In this document: positions 43,001 to 53,347 of the stretch, piece by piece | Layout of the letters: every line of letters starts with the position of its first letter | Position numbering within the stretch: the stretch's first letter is position 1 | Source: DASRRB01 sp036732755 | GTDB lineage: Bacteria > Planctomycetota > B15-G4 > SIAN01 | NCBI GenBank assembly: GCA_036732755.1 | Contig: DAINBU010000007.1 | Location: 21,996 to 85,995 of the forward strand | DNA length: 64,000 nt | Direction of reading: 5' to 3' | Program-made: the position numbers and the translations under genes | Notes under the pieces: generated by a model | The model's input: the letters and a program-made list of their open reading frames with translations, nothing else | What the model was told of the DNA's origin: nothing | Database searches by the model: none

Positions 43001-43612
43001 TCACTGGACCAGGAAGTCCGTGAAGAAGACGTTCGTCACGACGCCCTGCGGATCCTTCTCCGGGTCGAGGCCGCCGAAGAGGACGCGGTTCATCTGGTCG
43101 AGGAGCTCGAGCTTCAGCACCTCCTTGCCGCGCGCCGAGCGCAGGTCGCCCGACATCTTGGTGGAGAGGAGGATCACGAGCCCGTCCTTGATGCGGGCGG
43201 CGCAGGAGTAGTCGCCTTCGCCCTTCGGGTCGATCGCGTCCTTGAGGCGCGGGTGCTCGCCGCCGCCCCACTTCTCGTTCGTGCGCACCTGGAGCAGGAC
43301 GGTGACGGCGCCCGCGATCAGCTGGCCGTTGTCGGCGCAGTTGAAGACGGTCTTGCCGAGGTCGAGCTCGAGCTCGACGGGGAACTGCTCGGGGGTCGCG
43401 GCGGGCTTCTTCGCTCCCGCGGACTCGCCGGCGTGCGCCTCGTCGCGGCGGTTCTGCAGGATGCCGGCGCCCGCGCCGAGCGCGACCGAGACGGCGCCGC
43501 CCGTGATCCACGGCAGGATGCGGCGCAGGAAGGAGGGCGCGTCGCCGCCGTCCGTAGCGGCCGGAGAGGAGGCGCGCTCGCTCGCCTCGTATTCCTCGTC
43601 GTCGTCGGCCAT
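43001..43612 (-). CDS. fliL: Flagellar basal-body protein FliL
   Basis: 203 residues: acidic cytoplasmic tail (1-27), one transmembrane helix (about 33-52), and a periplasmic FliL domain (about 75-203; PVELELDLGKTVFNCADNG, then KDGLVILLSTKMSGDL, ending FFTDFLVQ). FliL rings support stator units. First gene of fliL-fliM-fliN, separated from the MotE-like gene by a strong hairpin. Confidence 0.9.
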   Translation of the reverse strand: MADDDEEYEASERASSPAATDGGDAPSFLRRILPWITGGAVSVALGAGAGILQNRRDEAHAGESAGAKKPAATPEQFPVELELDLGKTVFNCADNGQLIAGAVTVLLQVRTNEKWGGGEHPRLKDAIDPKGEGDYSCAARIKDGLVILLSTKMSGDLRSARGKEVLKLELLDQMNRVLFGGLDPEKDPQGVVTNVFFTDFLVQ

Positions 43613-43679
43613 CGGACTGCTCCCGCTTCCGCTCGAAGTCGCCGCTTCGGGCTATCGACCGCCCCGGGGGGAGCGCTGA

Positions 43680-43718
43680 AGCCCCCGGGGAGGGAGCCGG
43701 CTCCGCCCCTCGGGGGCT
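43680..43718 (-). terminator. Long hairpin ending the large motor operon
   Basis: AGCCCCCG (43680-43687) pairs with CGGGGGCT (43711-43718), and inside GGAGCC pairs with GGCTCC. It lies between the end of the MotE-like gene (43734) and fliL (start 43612). No T-run, but a very stable stem that separates two transcription units. Confidence 0.6.
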
Positions 43719-43733
43719 CCCCGGGGAAGCGAC

Positions 43734-44492
43734 TCAGCGGCCGGCGTCGTCTTCCTTGGTCGAGTTCACGCGCGCGATGGCGTCGGTGATGCGCTTCAGG
43801 CCGTCGCTGCCCATCTGCGAGAGGATCTCGCCGATCTTCTCGTCCTTCATCGCCATCAGGATCTGCGCCGAGCGGTCGGCGGTGTAGCCGTTGAGCGCGT
43901 TGGCGGCGGCCTGCGGCTGCATGTTGGCGAAGATCTTCGCGAGCGACGCGACCGTCTTGGCGTCGAGGACCTCCGACTTCACGCCCGCCGCCTGCGGCGG
44001 CGGCGCGAAGGTCTTGGCGAGGTTCAGCACCTCGATGCGCTTCTGCTCGAGCTCGTGGCTGAACGCGTCGAGCTGGCGCTCGCGCAGGTCGAGCGACGTC
44101 GCGCGCTGCTTGTAGTCGGTGCGCGCGTGCTCGAGGTCGTCCATGAGCGCCGAGATCTGCGGGATCGAGTAGGGGCCCGGCACCGTGAAGAGCGCGCGGC
44201 CCGTCGTGAGCGCCTTCTCACGCGTCTCGGGGTCGACCGCGGTCATCCCGGTCGGCGTCTCGGGCGACGCGAGCTCGCCCTCGAGCGAGGCTTTGACGGT
44301 CGTCGCGCCGTCCTTGCCCTCGGCCGAGCCCTCGCCCTTCTCCGCTCCGCTCGCGGCGCCCTCCTCCTTCGCGTCGCCGCGCTGGAAGGGGTTGTGCTTC
44401 TTCAGGACGAGCGCGCCGTAGGAGACGGCGAAGATCGCCGCGCAGAAGAAGACGAGCGCGAAGACGCGCATCATCGAAGTGAGCTTCCTCAT
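43734..44492 (-). CDS. MotE-like (MgtE-N/FliG-like) flagellar protein
   Basis: 252 residues: N-terminal transmembrane helix (about 9-29), Lys/Gly/Glu-rich linker, a coiled coil (about 110-155) and a C-terminal helical repeat domain (about 180-240; LAKIFANMQPQAAANALNGY, SAQILMAMKDEKIGEILSQM) of the MgtE-N type. This is the architecture of MotE, a periplasmic chaperone/partner of the stator protein MotC in rhizobia. No motA, motB or motC is in the window. Last gene of the operon, overlapping fliJ by ATGA. Confidence 0.65.
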   Translation of the reverse strand: MRKLTSMMRVFALVFFCAAIFAVSYGALVLKKHNPFQRGDAKEEGAASGAEKGEGSAEGKDGATTVKASLEGELASPETPTGMTAVDPETREKALTTGRALFTVPGPYSIPQISALMDDLEHARTDYKQRATSLDLRERQLDAFSHELEQKRIEVLNLAKTFAPPPQAAGVKSEVLDAKTVASLAKIFANMQPQAAANALNGYTADRSAQILMAMKDEKIGEILSQMGSDGLKRITDAIARVNSTKEDDAGR

Positions 44493-44980
44493 CGGTCATC
44501 TCCGCCGTGCGCCGCGTGCTGGCGGCGCCCGCCTGATCCGGACTCGGCATCCGCGAGGACGCCGCTGAAGTGCCTGAGGGAAGCGAGCTCGTCGTGCTCG
44601 CGCTGGTCCCGGGCGAGCCGCTCGGCCGCCTCGCGCTCGCGCCGCCGGGCGAGGAGGCGGTCGACGACCGTCTCGCGCCGCCACGCCTCGCGCAGCCGCT
44701 CGGACGCGTCGAAAGCGGCCGCCTGGACGTCGGCGACCTTGCCGCGGGCGCGGACGATCGCCCGCTCGAGCAGCACGTTCAGCCGCTCGCGCGTGAAGTC
44801 GGGCATCTCGCCTTCGCGGCGCCGCTCGCGCTCGTGCGCGTCGCGGCGGTCGCGCTCGCCGGTGAGCAGCGCGGCGACCTGCTCCGCCCGCTCGAGCGCG
44901 AGGCGTGCGCGCGCCAGGCCGATCCGGCCGGCGCGCACGTCGCTCTCGAGGAGCCGGCGCCACTGTTCGAGCCCCCTCAC
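44489..44980 (-). CDS. fliJ: Flagellar export protein FliJ
   Basis: 163 residues, nearly all charged coiled coil (GLEQWRRLLESDVRAGRIGL, ERLNVLLERAIVRARGKVAD). FliJ forms the central stalk of the export ATPase. GTG 44980 overlaps the fliI stop (GTGA), and its own stop overlaps the next gene. Assigned by size, coiled-coil form and position. Confidence 0.8.
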   Translation of the reverse strand: MRGLEQWRRLLESDVRAGRIGLARARLALERAEQVAALLTGERDRRDAHERERRREGEMPDFTRERLNVLLERAIVRARGKVADVQAAAFDASERLREAWRRETVVDRLLARRREREAAERLARDQREHDELASLRHFSGVLADAESGSGGRRQHAAHGGDDR

Positions 44981-46329
44981 GGCCGCGCTCCGTCGTCGGA
45001 CCGCGGCTTGTCGTCGGGGGTGTCGGTGAGAGCGCAGAGCTGCGCGAGCGCGGCGTCGAACGGCGCGCGCTCGTCGACGCCCTGCTTCAGGAGCCCCTGG
45101 ATGAGCGGCAGCTTCTCCAGCACGCGGTCGAGCTGCGGCTCGCTGCCGCGCCGGTACGCCCCGATCTCGATCAGGTCGCGGTGGTCCTCGTAGATGGCGA
45201 GCCACGCGCGCAGCTTCTGCGCGGCGGCCATCTGGCGGCGGCTCGCGACCGCGTCCATGAGACGCGACAGGCTCTTCAGCGGGTCGACCGGCGGGTAGTG
45301 GCCGCGCTCCGCGAGCGAGCGCGAGAGGACCAGGTGTCCGTCGAGCAGGCCGCGCAACGCGTCGGAGACCGGGTCGTTCAGGTCGTCGCCCTCGACCAGC
45401 ACGGTGAGGAGCGCCGTGATCGAGCCGAGCGCGCTCGTGCCGAAGCGCTCGACGAGGCGCGGCAGCTCGGAGAAGAGCGACGGCGGATAGCCGCGCGTCG
45501 TCGGCGGCTCGCCCGCGGCGAGGCCCGCCTCGCGCAGCGCCATCGCGAAGCGCGTCACGCTGTCCATGACGAGCAGGACGCGCCGCCCCTCGTCGCGGAA
45601 GTGCTCGGCGATCGTCGCGGCGAGGTGGGCGCCCTTCATGCGCTGCAGCGCCGGGCGGTCGGAGGTCGAGGCGACCACGACGGCGCGCGCGCGCCCCTCG
45701 GCACCGAGCAGGTCGTCGACGAAGTGGCGCACCTCGCGCCCTCGCTCGCCGATCAGCGCGACGACGGTGACGTCGGCCTTCGCCTCGCGCAGCACCTTGC
45801 CGAGCAGGGTCGACTTGCCGACGCCCGAGCCGGCGAAGATGCCGACGCGCTGCCCCTCGCCGAGCGCGTTCATGAGGTCGATCGAGCGCACGCCGGTCTC
45901 GAAGCGGCGCGCGATGCGCGGGCGCGACATGGCCGGCGGTGGGGCGCCGAGGACCGGCCGGCGCCGCACGCCCTCGAGCGCCGGGCCGCCGTCGAGCGGG
46001 CGGCCGAGCCCGTCGAGCACGCGCCCGAGCAGCAGATCGCCGACCGGCGCGCAGAACGGCTCGCCGGTCGCGACGACCGCCGCCCCCTCGGCGATGCCGT
46101 CGAGCCGCTCGAGCGGCAGGAGCGTCGTGGTCTCGCCGCGGAAGCCGACGATCTCGACCGCGACGTCGCCCTGCGCGCCCTTCACGACGCAGAGCTCGCC
46201 GACCTCGCCCGGAAGCCCGGTCGCCTCGAGCGAGATGCCGACGAGACGGCTCACCCGGCCCTCGCGCACGAAGGCGGGGGCGTCGGGCAGACGCGTCCGG
46301 TGGCGCGCGAGCTCGAGGGTGGCGGCCAT
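44977..46329 (-). CDS. fliI: Flagellar export ATPase FliI
   Basis: 450 residues. Walker A GSGVGKST (167-174), Walker B with VLLVMDSVTRFAMALREAGLAAGEPP, and the FliI/YscN specificity region PTTRGYPPSLFSELPRLVERFG. Hexameric ATPase at the base of the export gate, working with FliH and FliJ encoded on either side. Typical length. Confidence 0.96.
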   Translation of the reverse strand: MAATLELARHRTRLPDAPAFVREGRVSRLVGISLEATGLPGEVGELCVVKGAQGDVAVEIVGFRGETTTLLPLERLDGIAEGAAVVATGEPFCAPVGDLLLGRVLDGLGRPLDGGPALEGVRRRPVLGAPPPAMSRPRIARRFETGVRSIDLMNALGEGQRVGIFAGSGVGKSTLLGKVLREAKADVTVVALIGERGREVRHFVDDLLGAEGRARAVVVASTSDRPALQRMKGAHLAATIAEHFRDEGRRVLLVMDSVTRFAMALREAGLAAGEPPTTRGYPPSLFSELPRLVERFGTSALGSITALLTVLVEGDDLNDPVSDALRGLLDGHLVLSRSLAERGHYPPVDPLKSLSRLMDAVASRRQMAAAQKLRAWLAIYEDHRDLIEIGAYRRGSEPQLDRVLEKLPLIQGLLKQGVDERAPFDAALAQLCALTDTPDDKPRSDDGARP

Positions 46330-46330
46330 C

Positions 46331-46900
46331 TCAGGCGCTCCCTTCGAGCAGGCGCGCGCGCAGCCGCGCCAGTTCGTGCGGGAGCGACCGCGACACGCGC
46401 GCCGCGCCGAGCTCGAGCGTGAGGCTGCCGCGCGCGATCGACGGGTCGGCGACGAGCTCGACCCGCGCGCCCGGCGGCGCGAGCTCGGCGAGCTTCGCCT
46501 GCAGCGCCGGCGCGTCCTCGGGGTGCACGCGCAGCGTCGCCGCCTGCTCCTCGAGCGCGCGGCGGCGCGACGCGAGCAGCTCCTGCAGCGGCGCCTCCAG
46601 CCCGAGCTCGCCGCGCTCGCAGCGCCGGCGCACCAGCCGCTCGGCCGCGGCGAGCGCCAGCTCGACGCACTCGCGCTCGATCTCGGCGAACGTCGCCTCG
46701 AAGGCGCGGCGCAGCTCGGCGAAACCCGCCTCGAGCGCGCGCGCCAGCGGCGCGGCGTCGAGGGTCGGCACCGGCGGCGGGGGCGGCGTGCGGTCGACCA
46801 CGCGCAGCGGCAGGCGGCTCCTCACGCCGGGCGCCGCGACGGCGATCCGCGTGCGGAGCCCGGCGGGCGGCGCGGCGGCGTCACTCGACGACGTCGTCAT
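46331..46900 (-). CDS. fliH: Flagellar export ATPase regulator FliH
   Basis: 189 residues: Pro-rich N-terminal segment, then a helical stalk (about 50-105) and a V-type ATPase subunit E-like C-terminal domain (LRVHPEDAPALQAKLAELA, then VELVADPSIARGSLTLEL), as in FliH. Tethers FliI to the C-ring. It overlaps the end of fliG by 20 bp and is one base from fliI. Confidence 0.88.
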   Translation of the reverse strand: MTTSSSDAAAPPAGLRTRIAVAAPGVRSRLPLRVVDRTPPPPPVPTLDAAPLARALEAGFAELRRAFEATFAEIERECVELALAAAERLVRRRCERGELGLEAPLQELLASRRRALEEQAATLRVHPEDAPALQAKLAELAPPGARVELVADPSIARGSLTLELGAARVSRSLPHELARLRARLLEGSA

Positions 46901-47882
46901 TGCCCGCCCTCCGCAGCTTGACGTCGCCGCTCTTCATGAGCGCGCGCACCTGGTTCAGGAGCTGCATGCGCGACTGCTGCACGTCCGCGGTCGGCACGGC
47001 GCCGAGCAGGTCGCGCTCCTCGAGGATCGTCTCGCGCGAGCGCTTCGACACGTTGTCGAGGATCGCCGACTCGACCTCGCGCGACGCGCCCTTGAGCGCG
47101 ACCGTCAGCACGCGCGTGTCGACGCCCGCGAGGATCTTCTGCATCGCCTTCTTGTCGATGCCGCAGAGGTCGTCCATCGTCACGCGCTTCTCGTCGATGC
47201 TGGTGAAGAGCTGCTCGTCGGAGCCCTGCATCGCCTCGATCAGCGCCGTCTCCGTCTCCTGCGACAGGTAGTTCATGATCTGGGCGGCCGAGGCGACGCC
47301 GGCCACGTCCTGGCGCACCTTCGGAGGCGCGGGGGCGAGGCGCATGATGAGCGAGACGGCGATCTGCTCGAGCACGTCGCGGCGCGGCGGGATCGACTTC
47401 GCGACGCGCGTCAGCACGGAGATGCGCCGGTCCGCGGGGAACGACTCGAGCACGCGCGCCGCCGCGGTCGGCTTCATCGCGGCGAGCGCGATGGCGCAGA
47501 CCTGCTCGTTCTCGTCGAACAGCACGTCGGCCACCTCGTTGGGCGGCAGCATCTCGAGCGGCGCGAACGGGTTGCCGCGCTCGCGCGAGCTCTCGAGCCG
47601 GCGCAGGTGCTCCTCGGCCTTCTCCTCGCCGAGCGCCTGGCGCAGCAGCTCCTTGAAGTCGTTGGTCGCGGAGGTGCCGCCGGTGATGCGGCGCGCGTAC
47701 TCGTTCAGCGCCGGCTCGGCGTCGCTGGGCGAGAGGCGCTTGGTCGAGAGCTCCACCATCGCCTCGGAGACCGACTCGAGCGCCTCGTGCGGCAGCGCCG
47801 TCATGAGCTTCGCCGCGACGTCCTTGTCGACGCCGAGCAGCACCGCCGCGATCTTCTGCACGCCGCGCAGCTTCACCGCCAT
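46881..47882 (-). CDS. fliG: Flagellar motor switch protein FliG
   Basis: 333 residues with the three FliG parts: N-terminal (GVQKIAAVLLGVDKDVAAKL), middle with a EHPQ-like region replaced by LMRLAPAPPKVRQD, and C-terminal torque helix region (ALKGASREVESAILDNVSKRS, ETILEERDLLG). Charged residues for stator contact are kept, with Glu-Glu where enterics have Asp-Asp. Lies between fliF and fliH. Confidence 0.95.
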   Translation of the reverse strand: MAVKLRGVQKIAAVLLGVDKDVAAKLMTALPHEALESVSEAMVELSTKRLSPSDAEPALNEYARRITGGTSATNDFKELLRQALGEEKAEEHLRRLESSRERGNPFAPLEMLPPNEVADVLFDENEQVCAIALAAMKPTAAARVLESFPADRRISVLTRVAKSIPPRRDVLEQIAVSLIMRLAPAPPKVRQDVAGVASAAQIMNYLSQETETALIEAMQGSDEQLFTSIDEKRVTMDDLCGIDKKAMQKILAGVDTRVLTVALKGASREVESAILDNVSKRSRETILEERDLLGAVPTADVQQSRMQLLNQVRALMKSGDVKLRRAGNDDVVE

Positions 47883-47913
47883 GGGGCGTGGTCCTCGTCG
47901 TTCCCGTCGCGCA

Positions 47914-49461
47914 TCAGTGGGTCATCTCTTCCTTGAGCCAGGCGAGCAGGACCTCGCGCGCCTGGTCGGGGTGCTTGGTGACGAAGCGCGTGAGGCGCGT
48001 CCGCAGGTCGCCCGCCTTGCCCTCCGCGGCGTAGGTGAGCTCGGTGAACTCGTTCTCCTGGTCGGTCGCCTGGCCGTCGGTCGACGTCCCGCCCGCGCCG
48101 CCCTTCGCCTTGCCGCCCGCGCCCGCCTTCGCGCCGGCGCCGCCGCGCGCGACCTTGAGCAGCAGGAAGAGGACGAAGAGGACGGTGACCGCCTCGGTGA
48201 GGTGGCCGGCGAGCGGGAGCAGGTTCTCGATGGCGAAGGGGCCGGGCGCCGGCGGCGGCGCGGGTGCCGCGAGGAACGGCATCGACGTGATCGAGAAGGC
48301 GTCCTTGCGGAGCTTCGACCACCCGACGGCGTTCTGGACGATCTCGGTGATCGTGTCCTTGTTGGCCGCGGACGGCGTCTTGCCGTCGGCGCCGGGCGAG
48401 TCGTCGAGCAGCACGCTCACCGACATGCGGCGGATCGAGCCGGCGCCGGTGATCTCGAGCTCGTGCTCGACGCCGCTCTTGTAGCTCTTCTCGCTCTCGT
48501 CGTGGCCGGAGACGTCGGCCTCCTTGGCCTTCGCGACCGCCGCGGCGTCGGCGGGCCGGGGCGACGCGGTGCGGTCGGTCGAGCTCGACTCGCGCGCGGT
48601 CGCGCGATTCTCGTCGGAGAGCTTCTCGCGCGTCGTCTCCTTGTAGGTCGGGTCGAGCTCGATGCTGACGCGCACCGACGCGCGCACGCCGGCCGCGCGC
48701 AGCTGCGACTCCGCCTTCTCCTCGCGCGTCCGCTCCATCGCCTGCACCTTCTCCAGCACCTGCAGCGAGGCGAGCGGGTCGCTCGAATCGCCGCGCGGGT
48801 AGAGCAGGTGGGAGGCGGTGTCGATGATCGTCACGTCCTGCGGCCGCATCCCGTTGCCGACCGCGGAGGCGATCAGGTAGGCGATCGCGGCGTAGCTGCT
48901 GTCGGCGAGCTGGGAGCCCGGCCGCAGCGTGAGGGTGACGCCCGCCGTCGAGCGCGTCTTGTCCTTCGCGAAGATCCCGGGCGGCGCGACGGTCACGCGC
49001 ACGCTCGCCTTGCGGACGCCGTCGAGCGACTCGATGTCGCGCGCGAGCACGCCGGAGAGGGCGCGGTCGTAGTTGATCTTGAACAGCTGGTCGGTCATGC
49101 CGAACTGCGTGGCGTCGAAGAGCGACCAACCCTCGTTGCCGCCCTTGGGGAGGCCGGCCGCGGCGAGCTGCATGCGGATCTCGGGCAGCTTCTGCTCGGG
49201 CACCTGGATCGCCGAGCCGTCGGGGGAGAGACGGTATTGGACGCCGGTCGAGGAGAGCTGGTTCGCGACCTCCTTGGCGTCGGTGGCGTCGAGTCCGCCG
49301 TAGAGCATCACCCAGCTCTCGCGGCCGGCGAGGAGGCTCGAGAGGCCGGCGACCACGAGCCCGACCACCGCCAGCGCGAGCACGCCGATGCGCTGCCCGC
49401 GCGAGAGGCGGCCGAAGATCGCGCGCGGCCGCGCCAGCACTTCCTGCCAGAAGCTCGACAT
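47914..49461 (-). CDS. fliF: MS-ring protein FliF
   Basis: 515 residues; two transmembrane helices (about 22-42 and 418-440) flank the ring-building periplasmic region (ESWVMLYGGLDATDAKEVANQL, NYDRALSGVLARDIESLDGVRKASVRVT, IAYLIASAVGNGMRPQDVTIID). A Gly/Ala-rich cytoplasmic tail ends in the FliG-binding segment. Follows fliE by 17 bp. Confidence 0.96.
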   Translation of the reverse strand: MSSFWQEVLARPRAIFGRLSRGQRIGVLALAVVGLVVAGLSSLLAGRESWVMLYGGLDATDAKEVANQLSSTGVQYRLSPDGSAIQVPEQKLPEIRMQLAAAGLPKGGNEGWSLFDATQFGMTDQLFKINYDRALSGVLARDIESLDGVRKASVRVTVAPPGIFAKDKTRSTAGVTLTLRPGSQLADSSYAAIAYLIASAVGNGMRPQDVTIIDTASHLLYPRGDSSDPLASLQVLEKVQAMERTREEKAESQLRAAGVRASVRVSIELDPTYKETTREKLSDENRATARESSSTDRTASPRPADAAAVAKAKEADVSGHDESEKSYKSGVEHELEITGAGSIRRMSVSVLLDDSPGADGKTPSAANKDTITEIVQNAVGWSKLRKDAFSITSMPFLAAPAPPPAPGPFAIENLLPLAGHLTEAVTVLFVLFLLLKVARGGAGAKAGAGGKAKGGAGGTSTDGQATDQENEFTELTYAAEGKAGDLRTRLTRFVTKHPDQAREVLLAWLKEEMTH

Positions 49462-49478
49462 CGTTCAGGGTCCTCGGT

Positions 49479-49781
49479 TCAGATCGGGGTGCGCGAGAGT
49501 TCCTGGTACGCCTCGGTCAGCTTGTTGCGCACCTCGAGCAGGAAGCGGAAGGCGACGTCGGCCTTCGCGATCTGCGCCATGACGTCGTGCAGCTCGCCCT
49601 TGCCCTCGGCCGCGTACTGCTCGAACGCCTTCTGCGCGCCCTGCTGCTCCTTGCTGGTGCGCGCCAGCAGGTCGGCGAACGCGTCGGCCGGCGAGGAGGA
49701 CGACGCGCGCGAGCGCGCGCCCTGCTGCGCCTGCTCGAGGAGGCTCCTGACGCGGGTGACGTCCACGGCGCCGACGCTCAT
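49479..49781 (-). CDS. fliE: MS-ring/rod junction protein FliE
   Basis: 100 residues with the family C-terminus ELHDVMAQIAKADVAFRFLLEVRNKLTEAYQEL-type (read in parts), linking MS-ring and rod. Usual length. Overlaps the flgC stop by ATGA. Confidence 0.94.
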   Translation of the reverse strand: MSVGAVDVTRVRSLLEQAQQGARSRASSSSPADAFADLLARTSKEQQGAQKAFEQYAAEGKGELHDVMAQIAKADVAFRFLLEVRNKLTEAYQELSRTPI

Positions 49782-50218
49782 TTGGCCATCTCGATGGTCT
49801 GCTGCAGCATCTGGTGGTAGGTGCGCAGCGCGGAGAGGTTCGCCTCGTAGGTGCGCGAGGCGTCGATCAGCTCGACCATCTCGTCGATGACGTTCACGTT
49901 GGGGAGCGTGACCCAGCCCTCCGCGTCGGCGTCGGGGTCGCCCGGCCGCTTGACGCGCTGGAAGGGCGAGGCGTCGGTCGCGAGGCGCGCGCGCACGGCG
50001 CCGACCGGCAGCCCGTCGGCGTCGCGCCCCTTCGACTCCTTCAGCACCGACTCGAAGACGACCTTCTGGCGGCGGTAGGGGGTGCCCTCGGCCGTCTTCG
50101 TGGTCGAGTTGGCGTTGGCGATGTTCTGCGCGATGACGGAGAGGCGCACCCGCTCGGCGCGGAGCGCCGAGGCGGAAATGTCGAAGACGCTGGTCGCGGC
50201 CGGCTTCGTCCCGTCCAT
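49778..50218 (-). CDS. flgC: Proximal rod protein FlgC
   Basis: 146 residues. VFDISASALRAERVRLSVIA and QNIANANSTTK near the start, PYRRQKVVFESVL, and the C-terminal LPNVNVIDEMVELIDASRTYEANL are characteristic of FlgC. Lies between flgB and fliE in the normal order; GGGAGAGGG precedes the ATG. Confidence 0.95.
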   Translation of the reverse strand: MDGTKPAATSVFDISASALRAERVRLSVIAQNIANANSTTKTAEGTPYRRQKVVFESVLKESKGRDADGLPVGAVRARLATDASPFQRVKRPGDPDADAEGWVTLPNVNVIDEMVELIDASRTYEANLSALRTYHQMLQQTIEMAK

Positions 50219-50244
50219 GGTCCCTCTCCCGTGTGCGTCCCGGC

Positions 50245-50615
50245 TCAGCTGCGGCCGCTGATCGCGGCGCGCATCTGCTGCAGCGCGTTGCTCACCATCG
50301 TCGCGGCGAGCTGGTGCAGCAGCGCGTTCTTGTCGCCCTGGACCTGCTCGATCTCGAAGCTCACCGAGTTGCCGTCGCCGGAGACCGGCGCGCGCGCGTC
50401 GACCTCGGCGCGCGGCGCCGCCGCGGCGAGCTCCTCGTCGCGCTTCTTCGCCTCCTCCTCCCGCAGCGCCTTCGCCAGCGTCTCGAAGGAGACGTCGACG
50501 CGCCGGTAGCCCGCCGTGCCCGCATTCGCGAGGTTGGTGTTGAGCGCGCGGGCGCGCGCGCTGGTGTAGTCCATCACCTTGGCGGCGACGTCGAAGATGC
50601 CGGTCAGCTCGCCGC

Positions 50616-50619
<4 letters not shown>
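50245..50619 (-). CDS. flgB: Proximal rod protein FlgB
   Basis: 124 residues: rod signature ALNTNLANAGTAGYRRVDVSF and a C-terminal helix LLHQLAATMVSNALQQMRAAI. GTG 50619 overlaps the stop of the sigma-54 regulator gene (GTGA). Assigned to FlgB by size and by being directly before flgC. Confidence 0.92.
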
Positions 50620-52033
<1,414 letters not shown>

Positions 52034-52037
<4 letters not shown>

Positions 52038-53347
52038 CGGGGGGCTCCTTCCGTGTGCTCGCGCGCGGGGATGGGCTGCGCGCGTTCGCGGTCCTTCGTT
52101 CCGGGCAGCCGGACGGTGAAGACGGTCCCGCCGCCCGGCCGCGGCGCGACTTCGATGCGACCCCGGTGCAGCTCGACGATGCGGTGCACCAGGAAGAGGC
52201 CGAGTCCGACGCCGTCGGACCGGCCGGTGACGAACGGGCGGAACAGCCGGTCGCGCAGCTCGGACGGGATGCCCGGGCCGTCGTCCTCGACGACCAGCTG
52301 CACCTCGCCGCTCGCCGCTCGGGCGAGGACCGAGACGTGGCCGCCGGCGCCGGCGGCGGCGCGGGCGTTCTCGATCAGGTTGACCAGCACGCGCTCGAGG
52401 AGGGCGAGGTCGCCCGCGACCTCGAGCTCGCGCGGCTGCGCGGGCCGGATCTCGACGCGGGCGGCGCCGGCGGCGCCGTCGGCGAAGGCGTGGCGCAGCT
52501 CGACCAGCAGCGTGTTGACGCGCGCGCGCCGCGGCGCGAAGCGGTCGGGGCGCGCGAAGCAGAGCAGGTTCGTGATGATCGCGTTCGCCTTGCGGACGCC
52601 GGCCAGGATGCGGCGCGCGTGCTCGTGCGGGTCCTTTCGCACGGCGCCGGGGGCGTCGGAGTCGAGCGCCTTCAGCAGGAGGTGGGTGAAGCCCTCGACC
52701 GAGTGGAGGGGGTTGCGCAGCTCGTGCGCGATGCCGGCCGCCATCTCGCCGAGCGCCGTCAGCGTCTCGCGGCGGCGCAGCTCCTCGCGCAGCGTCTCGA
52801 GCTCGGTCTCGTCGGTCAGCGCCTCGACCTCGCCGAGCGTCGCGCCGTCCGACCCGAGCACCGGCGCGCGCGACGAGCGCAGGACGCGCCGCTCGCCGTC
52901 GAGGCGCAGCTCGCGGCTCGGCAGCGCGACGCAGTCGGCGCCGGACGGGCCGGGCTCGCAGACGGGCCGGCCGTCGCGATCGACGAACGACGCCTTCGCG
53001 CGGCCGATCAGCGCCCCGGAAGTCTCGCCGACCAGCAGCTCGAAGGCGCGGTTGACCAGCGTGACGCGGCCGGCGCGGTCGGTCACGACCACCGCGCTCG
53101 AGAGGCTGCAGAGCACGCTGTTCAGGTGGCGCGTCGTCGCGTCGAGCTCGGCGACCTTCTCGTTCAGCGTCTTGTTCGAACGGGCGAGCTCGAGGTCGAC
53201 GCGCGCCGCCTGCTCGCGCAGCCGGTCGTACGCCTGCTCGAGCGAGCGCGAGATCTGCGTGAACGCCTCGAAGCTGCGCTCGAGCGTCGAGCGGTCGGCG
53301 GAGGCTTCCGGGAGCGGCGCGGCGGCGGCGGGGACGGAGGGGGTCAT
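52034..53347 (-). CDS. flrB: FlrB-like soluble histidine kinase
   Basis: 437 residues, no transmembrane helix. Coiled coil (about 25-75), PAS domain (about 75-185), dimerisation domain with His208 (GIAHELRNPLHSVEGF) and ATPase domain (ERVLVNLIENARAAAG, DGVGLGLFLVHRIVELHRG). A cytoplasmic PAS kinase next to an NtrC-type regulator in a flagellar operon is the FlrB/FleS pattern. It presumably senses an assembly checkpoint. Overlaps its neighbours on both sides by ATGA. Confidence 0.88.
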
